The position numbers were made by a program, and so were the translations under genes. Below, in pieces: positions 10,680 to 19,513 of a stretch of 37,260 nucleotides of DNA; position 1 is the stretch's first letter, and every line of letters starts with the position of its first letter. The stretch comes from Cladosporium sp. IMV 00045 (taxonomy: Eukaryota; Ascomycota; Dothideomycetes; Cladosporiales; Cladosporiaceae): positions 1 to 37,260 of the forward strand of contig MSJI02000852.1 in assembly GCA_001931905.2 (NCBI GenBank), written 5' to 3'. The notes under the pieces were generated by a model. That model searched no databases. It was not told the origin of the DNA and saw nothing but the letters and a program-made list of their open reading frames with translations.

Positions 10680-11321
10680 ATGGCAAATGGAAGACCATCT
10701 CTGCCCACGCGAACTCTTTCCGCAAGCACCATGCCTGGAATGCATATCTCGTTCGGAGCCTGCGAAGCCCACAACCAAACGCTGCCACAACCGCGTGAAC
10801 ACCATCGCCACCGAGACATCACCGAAACCATCATTCCAACCACGGGCCTCAAGCAAACCCGTATCTCGGAACGACTACTCCGTCAAACCCCCACGCCAAC
10901 CAACCAAATATCCCAACAACAGCCTCTCACACCCTCAAAACTTCGACTTAACACCCAACTCCGTATCCAACCCGGCCCTCCACCCATGCGAGACTTGCCC
11001 CTTCTACGCAAAGCTGGCGAAGAGGTACACAGCCGTGGCGCCGTGGCCGCGGCCGATCAACTCGAGGAGGTCACTACCGACGTAGAGACGCCGACTAGTC
11101 CTCTGGGTTTCGGTTTTTGCAGTCCTTATGGGCTGCTTTATGGTGCGAGTTTGCCTTATACATTGCGCGAGAGAGCCCAGGCTTTGGCAGAGGCTGAAGA
11201 GGCAGAGTACCAGAGCAGGCAGGCGTCGAAGCGGATGGCCAGGCTGACTGGTCGGATGGGATCTATGTTGAAGGGGGTGTCGGCGCATCACGCTTTTCGA
11301 CGGGAAAGAATTGGCCTTTGA
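10680..11321 (+). CDS. Hypothetical protein, 213 aa, no known domain
   Basis: Intronless frame from ATG at 10680 to TGA. The first half is rich in Pro, Thr, Gln and Arg and is probably disordered. The second half holds SPLGFGFCSPYGLLYGASLP and then a charged Ala/Glu/Arg segment (LRERAQALAEAEEAEYQSRQ) likely to be helical. No signal peptide or membrane segment is visible. A second frame (ATG 10687, 132 aa) overlaps it. I prefer the longer frame because its C-terminal half looks like ordinary protein. A TATATA box lies 200 nt upstream. It may be a lineage-restricted gene. I do not recognise a family, and the start could change if an upstream exon exists. Confidence 0.5.
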   Translation: MANGRPSLPTRTLSASTMPGMHISFGACEAHNQTLPQPREHHRHRDITETIIPTTGLKQTRISERLLRQTPTPTNQISQQQPLTPSKLRLNTQLRIQPGPPPMRDLPLLRKAGEEVHSRGAVAAADQLEEVTTDVETPTSPLGFGFCSPYGLLYGASLPYTLRERAQALAEAEEAEYQSRQASKRMARLTGRMGSMLKGVSAHHAFRRERIGL

Positions 11322-11635
11322 TGACGAGCACGTTTTGTGTGTGGTTGTTTCATTTGTTAGTACGTTTTCAGAGCCAGCGTTTGAGTTGCTTTCGGTTCGG
11401 TTAGCGAGTATATCCCTGGTTTGGCGGCATATGAGAGATTCTTGTTTCTGGACGAGATTTAACGATTGGGAAAAGTATTCACGACGATGTAGAGAATTTC
11501 AAAGCTTCGGTAAAATTACTTATATATATGTAACTTGAACACTTTGTTTCGTAGTGTCATCTGACTTGGATCGTGTCGTCAAAGTACCTCAAACGATGCA
11601 GAGCTGTAAGAGCCGTTATTGAGGATCAAGGTTCA
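11322..11635. other. Convergent intergenic region
   Basis: 314 bp between the stop of the plus-strand 213-aa gene and the stop of the minus-strand GPI protein gene. It should hold two 3' UTRs. It includes an AT-rich patch around 11515-11530. No gene is seen. Confidence 0.5.
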
Positions 11636-12826
11636 TCAAAAGAGAGTGAACATCATGACTGCAATACCGGCAAGAGCGACATTTCCGACAGTAGCAGTCA
11701 TTTGGGGGATTGCGGCAGACTCATCGCCGTCGCCGTCGTCACCACTGTTGTCCGATGAATCGTCATCACTTGCAGAGTCGTCTCCTCTCCAGTCCGGCCT
11801 CTGCGCAATGGCCGACACCTCCTCATCATCGATGCTGGTGTCGACACGCATGCAAACAGCCTCGTGAACATTGCCCAAGCTCAGGATCACCATGCGGAAT
11901 TGGCTCGCAGCTTCGCGAACAGCTGTTTCGTTCGATCCAGAGTAAGCCGCTCCGGTCTGCCAGTGAACAGCCTCGCCTGGTGAAGTTTCATTCAGCGACC
12001 TGATCTGTCTTTCGACTGAACCATCACTGTCGGTTACGGTCGAAAACCCGATATCGCTCTCGTCATAAGGCTCTGAGATAGCTGTAATGAGAAAAGGCCG
12101 TTAGCGGGTCGGACGTGAGAGGAAGTCAACAAAACTTACTGAATGGGGCCGACGGAGAGCCAGAGCCTCTACCAAAGACATCGTCACATTCTTCCGAGTC
12201 AAACAGATGCGGCTCCGGGCATGACCCAGGTTGAACGCGCGACATCGATGTCAAGATTCGACGAAGGCACGATTGGCCCAGTGCACCCTCACAGTCGCTG
12301 CTGTTTTTGTCTTGAAGCTTGTTGGTAACGTTGGGCCAAATGGGCGACGACAACGAGTACATGCACAAGGGGTTGACGGTGCCATTGCCTCCAGGTGATA
12401 TCGTTGGGTGAAGCGATTGCGCGCTGTGGCCACTGCTTTGGTTGTTAAGCCCAATGGCACTTTCATTGAGAGTAGCCGTGGTGTTTGGCCATTGCAGGTC
12501 GTAAGTGCTCATGACAATATGAGGATCTGAAACATTGTAGGTAGCGTTGCCTGTGTGGCCCAGCTCGGTAACATTGACTCTGGTGATGGAGTTAGCAGGC
12601 TATAAGAGAACTGGTAGCCAGCTTGCATTTACCTCAAAGCCCAGGATTCACCGAAGAAAGTGAAGTTGACAGTGTTGGTGGCATTCGGAGTGTTCAGTTG
12701 TCCGAGGTTCGTATCATTGTAGTATGAAGGCAGTGGGGCACCAACACCTGAAGCAGGGTAGTCGAACGTGTTCGCTGATGCGAGAGAGATGGACGTACTC
12801 AGAGTGACAGCGTGAGTGAACTTCAT
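11636..12826 (-). CDS. Predicted secreted, GPI-anchored N-glycosylated protein
   Basis: Three exons reconstructed by eye: 12826-12633, 12579-12140 and 12081-11636. The introns are 53 nt (GTAAAT...ACCAG, branch CTAAC) and 58 nt (GTAAGT...TACAG, branch CTAAC). The product is 359 aa. The start MKFTHAVTLSTSISLASA is a signal peptide. The mature part has roughly a dozen NxS/T sequons (NDT, NAT, NFT, NVT, NGT, NSS, NET and others). A Cys-containing segment near the middle includes CPEPHLFDSEECDD. A Ser/Asp-rich spacer precedes the hydrophobic tail TVGNVALAGIAVMMFTLF, which ends exactly at the stop, as GPI signals do. This layout is typical of fungal cell-wall or plasma-membrane surface proteins. 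I recognise no enzymatic domain. Both junctions keep the frame, which supports the model. Confidence 0.78.
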
Positions 12827-13150
12827 GATGGACTTGTGTGAAGATTGACAGTGATTCCTCTGGGCGTCTCACAACAATTTGAACTGTTCGAATTTTTCTT
12901 GATGCTACCGGCTGTTTCGAAGCAACCATGTACTAAGGGTAGACCATGCAGGCTACAACGCACTGTGGTTTTGAACCACTCCATCGTTCCCACTGGTGTG
13001 GCTATGGCTGACAAGACGACACGTTCGCCGTCATCGAGGCGTCGTTCAAGACCACGAGGGCCGCCATCTTCTGACGATCTGTAGGCGGGCTGGCATCGTG
13101 GGGTTGCATTTTGAGAAAGCAAAATCTACCAGGTCGAACTTTTGATTTGT
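12827..13150. other. Upstream region of the GPI-anchored protein gene
   Basis: 324 bp that should hold the promoter and leader of the minus-strand GPI protein gene. A 99-codon minus-strand frame (13122-12823) starts at TTG and has no recognisable domain, though it could contribute a second exon to the small gene at 13360. Confidence 0.4.
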
Positions 13151-13360
13151 TCACATGAGTCGTATCGGCGATGCGGTATGGCGATCTCCTGGCGCAGCTT
13201 CGAAGGATTCGAACGTTGAAGCACAGGCATGTTTGTCATCCTCACAGCCCGCTAGGCAGTCCTGAATCTTACTAGCTATATGACAGGTCGAATAGGCCGA
13301 ACAGCGACTTTCAGCTAAGAAACCCAACGTAAGAATCGAAAGCGTGTGGGACAGTGCCAT
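13151..13360 (-). CDS. Small Cys-containing candidate secreted protein
   Basis: 69-aa frame with ATG at 13360. The N-terminus MALSHTLSILTLGFLAESRC is moderately hydrophobic and could be a signal peptide. Five Cys follow within about 30 residues (RC, TC, DC, GC, AC). Together these recall small secreted cysteine-rich proteins of fungi, whose Cys count is usually even. The odd count and the abrupt end suggest a missing second exon or a decayed gene. It sits between the GPI protein gene and a truncated oxidase, where degraded genes would not surprise. Nothing identifies a function, and chance openness is possible at this length. Confidence 0.3.
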   Translation of the reverse strand: MALSHTLSILTLGFLAESRCSAYSTCHIASKIQDCLAGCEDDKHACASTFESFEAAPGDRHTASPIRLM

Positions 13361-13517
13361 CCTACTAGCTGGCGAGGCTGGGTGACTTTCACTCCAAGTA
13401 CGCTACTTAATCATGGCTCAAGACTACCCATCAGCCCTGTCGCTCGGGCTCAGTGAGAGATTGGACTTAGAACAGTTTACGAAGCTAGGAGATGTGTGAG
13501 GCTCCTAATGTATCGCA

Positions 13518-13949
13518 TCACAGCTCATCATGTTCGATATCTCCGCTCTTGTCCATACCTGGGATTTTGAATCCTCCCTTCGCTGCTTTCTGGAAAACGC
13601 CACTCGGGTCGTACTTTCTCGCAACCTGCTTCAGAAACCTCACACTGTCCTCGCCGTACGATGCAATTGGATCTTGAAAGCCAACCGCGTAATTCAGGTA
13701 AACGTAGTCCGAGGACGTTCCAACGCTTTTTGTGTAACCTTTGACAAGATATGTGGTAGCACTAGCATCGAGGAAGCCCGAGAGGCTTTGTTGGAACACA
13801 AGTGTTTCCTGATGACAGTCACCACCTTGACATAGCACATGCCACAGGTAAAGTGTTTGATGGGGAAAGATGATATTTCCAGTGAGTGCTGGTGTTCTCG
13901 AAAAGACTTTGGATGGAACTTCGCCGCTGGTTTCAAATTCACAACCTAA
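13518..13949 (-). pseudogene. Truncated FAD-linked oxidase, C-terminal fragment
   Basis: The frame is open from a stop at 13952-13950 down to TGA at 13518, with no proper ATG at its head; the apparent start at 13838 is GTG. The last about 50 residues match the end of fungal FAD-binding oxidoreductases of the berberine-bridge/6-hydroxynicotine oxidase type: DYVYLNYAVGFQDPIASYGE, then LKQVARKYDPSGVFQKAAKG. In intact proteins this block closes a chain of roughly 450-500 aa. Upstream of 13949 I find no FAD-binding PP-loop, His attachment motif or substrate domain in any minus frame. It is therefore a 5'-deleted relic, or at best a gene with unrecognised upstream exons. Such oxidases often belong to secondary-metabolite or secreted-enzyme sets. 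Confidence 0.75.
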
Positions 13950-14568
13950 TCATGTGGCTGTACGATCTTCCTAGAAGACATCGAAAGTCTGAAGTGAAGA
14001 CACTTCCAAAGTGTACAAGCGCCGTCACACGAGGCTCATATACATGTATGCAGTGCTCCCGTCATCTCGGTTGTTGCGACAACCCTTGTTCACACGCCAA
14101 ACCCTACAGAAACCGCGTGCATACAAACGTTAAGACACTGTATCTCAACCTCAGGCTGCAGCCTTATCGTGCACATCACAAAAACATGCCCAACTGCACT
14201 CCATCTTTATTTACCCAAAAAAGAAAGTACATCTGGACGAGTATCCGAACTGACAAATTGTCAAAGTTTTTCATGTCACGAAGTCTTCATGCGAGGCTAC
14301 CTCCTACGGACGGCTGTGGCGTGACCTGGCGGCTATGGTCATGTCGGCAACTCTAACAATGTCTCCACCTCCCCATTCTTCGAAGAATGCGATGTACAAA
14401 TATCCAGGTAGTCTCCAGTTGACTGCGTAGTCAGCCTCTCTCTTTGGTTTAGACGCACTCTCCTTTCTTTCATTCCCTTCACAGTCCACAGCGTCTGGCA
14501 CGCCCAACCGGTCATTACATTTCCTTTCCTTTCATCAGGGCAGTGCACTGCTCTTTCTCTTCATCATC
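13950..14568. other. Upstream region of DUF1996 gene
   Basis: About 620 bp containing no recognised gene. The last 60 bp before the ATG at 14569 are CT-rich (TTTCCTTTCC and CTTTCTCTTC blocks), typical of fungal promoters and leaders. The left part adjoins the truncated oxidase and holds none of its missing domains. Confidence 0.5.
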
Positions 14569-15609
14569 ATGGCTCCTTACTCTTTTGGATCACTCAGCTT
14601 TCTTACGTTCGCCACTTTCTCGTTGACGTCTGCCTCTAACGTTTGGACTATCAATTGCGCACCCCTTACCCAACAACGATCCGACCCTATCGTTTCACCA
14701 GATCAAGTGTCGGGCCATGTACACGCCGTTGTTGGTTCTACAGCCTTCTCTCGATCGATGACATCCGATTTCTCTGCTGCATCTGGCGCTCAGACGACCT
14801 GCGATAAAGCAACGGACCACAGCAGCTACTGGTCTCCTTCAGCCTACCGCATCAGATCAGACGGCAAATTCGACCTCCTACCCTTCCTGGGTATGGCCGC
14901 TTACTACACCAACTACACCTGTTCCTACGACGCTTCCGCCCCCGGCTACTGCACCGGCGTGCGCGACGCCATCGCGCCGCCCAAAGGCCTTCGCATCGTG
15001 GCCGGCGACTTTAAACGTCGAACCTTCGATCCCACCGACCTTCGACAAGCAGCCATCCTCATGCAAGGCGGAGGCGGCGAAGTCTACGGTATCCCATCGA
15101 CTCTCGACGGCAAACGCCTCGCTGGCCACGTCCGCTTCCCCAGCTGTTGGAATGGCGATGACCTCGATTCCGACGACCACTACTCGCACATGTCCTACCC
15201 GGACCCGGACCTCCACGGCGACACGCAAGGAGGAATGTGCCCGTCCTCTCATCCCGTGGCAATCATCAACATCGGCGCCGAGTTCGGTTTCGGACTTGAC
15301 GGGCTCACCGACGGTACCAATTTTGTGTTCTCCAACGGCGACACGACTGGCTACGGTTTCCATGCGGATTTCTTCGCTGGTTGGAAGGATGAAGAAGCAC
15401 TCGTGAACAGCTTCGCCAACTGCTTCGACAACAACAATTGTCCGTGGAGAGCTTTCGGTAGCCCGACTGGTGAGGATCCTGATCCGACCAAGTTGCAGCC
15501 GGAGACCGCTGCGCCGGCGGAGAATATTGGACTCGATGGCTCTCTTGATAAGCTGCCCGGTGACAATCCCGTTTACAAGACGTCGAGGGTCATGCCCAGG
15601 AGAGTCTAG
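14569..15609 (+). CDS. Secreted DUF1996-domain protein
   Basis: Intronless, 346 aa, ATG at 14569. A signal peptide covers about 1-22 (MAPYSFGSLSFLTFATFSLT, then SASN). The mature protein carries the DUF1996 hallmarks: an early DPIVSPDQVSGHVHAVVGS block, SYWSPSAYRI, then FPSCWNGDDLDSDDHYSHM, CPSSHPVAI, and FSNGDTTGYGFHADFFAGW. The paired Cys residues and conserved His/Asp positions fit the family, which is widespread in ascomycetes and basidiomycetes and often appears in secretomes. Its biochemical role is not settled to my knowledge. The end of the protein is Pro/Glu-rich and lacks the Ser/Thr-rich or GPI tail seen in some members. AATAAA follows 140 nt after the stop. Confidence 0.93.
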   Translation: MAPYSFGSLSFLTFATFSLTSASNVWTINCAPLTQQRSDPIVSPDQVSGHVHAVVGSTAFSRSMTSDFSAASGAQTTCDKATDHSSYWSPSAYRIRSDGKFDLLPFLGMAAYYTNYTCSYDASAPGYCTGVRDAIAPPKGLRIVAGDFKRRTFDPTDLRQAAILMQGGGGEVYGIPSTLDGKRLAGHVRFPSCWNGDDLDSDDHYSHMSYPDPDLHGDTQGGMCPSSHPVAIINIGAEFGFGLDGLTDGTNFVFSNGDTTGYGFHADFFAGWKDEEALVNSFANCFDNNNCPWRAFGSPTGEDPDPTKLQPETAAPAENIGLDGSLDKLPGDNPVYKTSRVMPRRV

Positions 15610-16078
15610 ATTGCGAAAACCCCTTTGCTGCATGTATGCTCGATTTGCAATTTCCTTCACCAAGTTGGATTTCACCTATTACACGATGTATGATTTCGAC
15701 AACTTGTCTTTGCGATGTTTGAATGTGAATACGAACACGGAGCTTTGGAATAAATCTTTTTTTTTCTTCTTTTCTTGCAACTTCCATTCCTGTGAAAAGT
15801 ATGATTTGAGATATATTCTTTCGTTTTACTCAAGTACAAACAATTCAAACACCATTGGAGCCATGAACTCATATTTCTTCAGTAATTTGAGTGAAAACAT
15901 TACGTTTACGGTGATCCTAGGTTCTACAAGTAATCCAGACGGCTGTGTCCCGCAGGAGATAAGAGTCAACGCGATCCCCTCGGTCTCCCAGCGTGCATTA
16001 CATCCTCCTCCACCCATCCAAAGTAAACATTAAAGCGCCAGCCAGAACGGTCTGGCATTTGGGGAGCGCACCAGCCAT
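15610..16078. other. Convergent intergenic region
   Basis: 469 bp between the DUF1996 stop and the stop of the minus-strand 805-aa gene. It is AT-rich with a T run at about 15757-15778, consistent with 3' UTRs. No gene is seen. Confidence 0.5.
15749..15754 (+). terminator. Poly(A) signal AATAAA for DUF1996 gene
   Basis: AATAAA lies 140 nt past the stop and is directly followed by a T-rich tract, as expected around a fungal cleavage and polyadenylation site. Confidence 0.5.
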
Positions 16079-18549
16079 TCAACACTCGTCCTCAACAGCC
16101 CAATCCCACCACTCATCATCGTCTTCCATGCCCCATCTCCAGCTGCTCTCGAGAGCCTTCGCAAAACCACAACCGATGCCTTCGTCTCCATACATCGCCA
16201 ACCCAGCTTCCCAAGCGGAGCTCGGGCGTCGCGGTACTCTATCGAGCCACGATGATCTGGTCCCGGAAGATGCGGGCGATGCGACAGTGGGAGAAGCAAC
16301 GGCCACGTACTCGTCGGAGTTGTCTTGGGAAGAGATGTCGGTTGACGTGATGATGATCGTCGGGGTTGGAGCTCTTGAGCGTTGACGATGTAGGATCGGG
16401 GAAGACGGCAGGTAGGCGGCCGGTGGTGGTGATGGGCAGGCTTGGGTCGCTCCCGATGAGAAGAAAAGCCAGCCGTCGTCCTCCGTTGCCTCAGAATCCT
16501 TACTCTCAAGCCTCGTCTGAGTAGTTAGTGGGTCGACTGGACTCGGCAGCTCCAATGTCTCGAGATCGTAATCTGGTTCAGACTCGCTTGGGTTGATGAC
16601 AAGGGAAAGCGAAGAGCCATCGTCGTCTTCGTCGTCGTCACCGTCATCTGCTGTAAGAGCTTTTGAAGCTGGGCTTGCAATCTCAACTTCCTCTGCAGTG
16701 ATAAAATACGGCTCGTCAGTGCAACGCCCACACCAACACTGCTTTGCGTGCCCAAGCTTCAAGAAGTCGGCAACGTTGATCGAGCTGTGATCGAGAGCAT
16801 TGTGCGTTTTAGACATTTCCTGCCCCTTGAGGGGCGGCGATTGAAGGAAGAGGGCCTGTTCGCTTCGGAAGTGTGCGTCGGAGTCCAGATGCTCGCTTTC
16901 GGCGACGCAATCGATTGGCAATATATCGGCGATGTCACTGACTGATTGTGTAGGCGGCGTGGTTGGCGGCGTGACAGGCAAGGACGGTGGCAGGGGTACG
17001 GCGGCCGCAAGTTCCAGTGCAGTGTGGCCATAGATGCCATGGTCAACGACGAGCTCGTTCATGCTAAGATCATAGTGTTGCGAAAGCCGCAAGATGGGTA
17101 GCCCGATGCCTGAGTCCGACAAGAAGTGCGATTCCTCGTTGCGGAAAGGTGCCACCGCACTCTCTGCTTCGTTGGAGTAACCTGTCAGGGAGTTTGCATG
17201 CACATACGGCACGGCAATTGCCTGACCTTCAAGCTCGTACGGGCGCAGGCAGTCATTGTCGTCCAAGTGAACTTGGGCAACGTGGTAGTGGGTGGCGTCG
17301 ATTGGACTCGAACGACAGTCAGAATTGACGGGAGAGGACTGGATTGGCGGAGTAGTTGATAGGATGCGCCACACATTGGCTGCAACCGTTTCATCGATGA
17401 AGTTTTCGGTCGTTTCAGTGTCAGATGCCCGAGAATCTTGTTTGTGCTCGAATATTGGTGGTAGCGACGTAGCATGGGTCGGTCCATATTGTTCTTGGGT
17501 GGCTGTCGCTCCAGGTTGCGTTTCGAGCGAAATTGCACCACTGTCCGATGCGTGCAATCTACAGCCGAGTGGAGGCGGAAGCTTCACTCTTGCTCTGCCG
17601 TCCACCACAGCCTCATCCTCTTCGGCTGATTGCGTGTTCTTCGAAGGAAAGAATCTTGACTGCTCGCGTCCAAAGCCTACCCCGATAGGTCGCCATACTT
17701 GCATATCCCTACAGGCCTCATCCTTCGCTACTGACTTCTGGACTCCAGTTTGGCCGTCCGCAATTTCAGATAAAGCGGAGAGGTCAAAGAAAGTCGGTAA
17801 ACAGTCTCGCCAGACATCACCAAGTATGAGAGATGGTATCTTGGGACACCACCTAGGAAGAGTGTGAAATGGGATCGGGGCTTGTACGGGCGGCGGTGTC
17901 GATGTCGAAGGGAAAATATGAGGCAAAACTGAGAGATCGAAGTTGGCGAATTGGGGCATTGGGAGCTCTGGAGACGTCGTACGAAGGTACGCGGGTGGAT
18001 GCGAAGGTTCTCCGGCAAGTGGAGGAGCAGTTGCGAGAATGGACCTGGGTGCGGCAATAGCAGGAGGCAGGCGTCTCTTGGGCAGAGGAGGCGGATTAAT
18101 GTTCGCTTTCGTCAATGTCTCATCGACGGCTTGACTGAGTTGTTGATCTAGCAGTTGAGCGGCTAGCTTGCGTCTGTTCCTACGCATATCGCGCCGCTTC
18201 TTAGCCTCTTTGGTGCCACGGCTATTTCGTGTCCGCCGAGAGTTTGTTGCAGGGAAGTCACGAGGATAGGTCGACGGCTTAGCGGAAGGTGGTGGCGTGG
18301 CGAGGACAGAGAACCGGTTGCCTGGGGCATGGTTGTTAGAGAGTTGATGATGTATACGCGAGTCTTTGGCTTACTGAAGGGCTGGGACGGATGACAGATG
18401 CTCAGGTCCAGCATCTGCGTTGAGCAGCCCGAAAGAACAAAACCAGAGCGTGCATCTGAGGTCGAAGGACCAGCCTCCGATTGCTGACTGTGATGCCGAC
18501 GTCTTAGGGTTTGCTGCGGCGAAAACAGCTCATTGCGGTGTCGAAGCAT
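16079..18549 (-). CDS. Large disordered fungal protein with CWCGRC motif
   Basis: Two exons, 18549-18375 and 18321-16079, with a 53-nt intron (GTAAGC...CCCAG, branch-like CTCTAAC). The product is 805 aa if the ATG at 18549 is right. The open frame extends upstream to 18606 without an ATG, so an extra 5' exon is possible. The splice joins ICHPSQPFS to NRFSVLATPPPSA. A basic cluster follows (NSRRTRNSRGTKEAKKRRDM, then RRNRRKLAAQ), which could be a nuclear localisation signal. Most of the rest is Ser/Pro/Asp-rich. Around residue 570-590 lies NVADFLKLGHAKQCWCGRC, possibly a small metal-binding site. The C-terminus is Trp- and acid-rich (WRWGMEDDDEWWDWAVEDE). I recognise no named domain. A nuclear regulatory role is a guess from composition only. 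Confidence 0.75.
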
Positions 18550-19513
18550 TGCGTTGGATGGAGTTGACGGTCTTCGTGAAACAGGTAAAGTATATGATAC
18601 GATCAAGGAACGTGCAAACAGGGGCTAGTCAGGGATGTGATTGTGAAGACGTATTCTCAGGATTGGGGGTATGATTGAAGAGGAATGAGTGGTGGTAAGA
18701 TGATAATGCATGATACCTGTCCGGGAGAAGGTACGCATGAGCATGAAAGATAAGGTATTCTATCAGAGGCAAGGGCATCGGGGATGTGTCGAAGGAAAGT
18801 GCTTATTAGTTCGTGAACAGGTGAGATCGCCAGCTGCGGAAGGAGAGTTCTTTCATGGCCGTTTATGCTGAAATCAAACGTGGGAGCTAGCATCGTGCGA
18901 GGCAATCGTGCGAGGCAATCGTGATGGGGCGTGTCTGCATTGTTGCATTACGCCTTCCTTCATGGGAATGGGCAACACGTGACCTACATTGATGTTTGTG
19001 AATCTGGACGAGCTAGCAAAAGACATTTGGCTTCCGGGCGCTTCTTTACAACAGCACGAAATGAGTTTTATGCCCAATGTTGCAGAAGTGAAGTGTAGAC
19101 AAATGTCATTGGGAGGCTCGGGGCAGGATTTGGCACATGCTTGCTGAGCTAAAGCTTTTGTTCCCCACATTTGATTGATTCAGTGAGGTGAGGTCACACT
19201 AAGCACAAAGCAACGGAGGAACCTTAGGCTTAGAGGACGTTTCGGCCGTCCGCTTCTTGCGCAACATCCATCAAACACAGTCAACTCACCAACATCTCAC
19301 CACAACACCTTAATCGCACACCACGCAACACAATATCCTCGTTCCTTATACATCGCTGCCAACTGGCGCTCCAGGAGTCTTCACTTCTTCTTCTCTCCAT
19401 CCGCCGCCGCCTCAAGTCTCCTGGAGTCGCCGTTTGACAGATCTCATCATCCGCCATACTGTTCGATCACATCTTTGAATCCATCGTTCACGCGAACCAC
19501 CACAGCAACGAAA
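18550..19513. promoter_or_regulatory. Divergent promoter region, 805-aa and BTB genes
   Basis: About 960 bp between the two start codons. The side next to the BTB gene is CT- and CAAC-rich (about 19250-19440), as in many fungal 5' leaders. A 13-nt tandem repeat lies in the middle. No gene is recognised. Confidence 0.5.
18892..18923. repeat. 13-nt tandem repeat, about 2.5 copies
   Basis: The unit ATCGTGCGAGGCA occurs at 18892-18904 and 18905-18917, followed by a partial ATCGTG. It lies in the shared upstream region of two divergent genes. Confidence 0.85.

Noticed and set aside
17285..17310. B-box-like GTTCGAGTCC on the minus strand
   Set aside because: It lies inside the coding sequence of the 805-aa protein, with no A box or cloverleaf around it.
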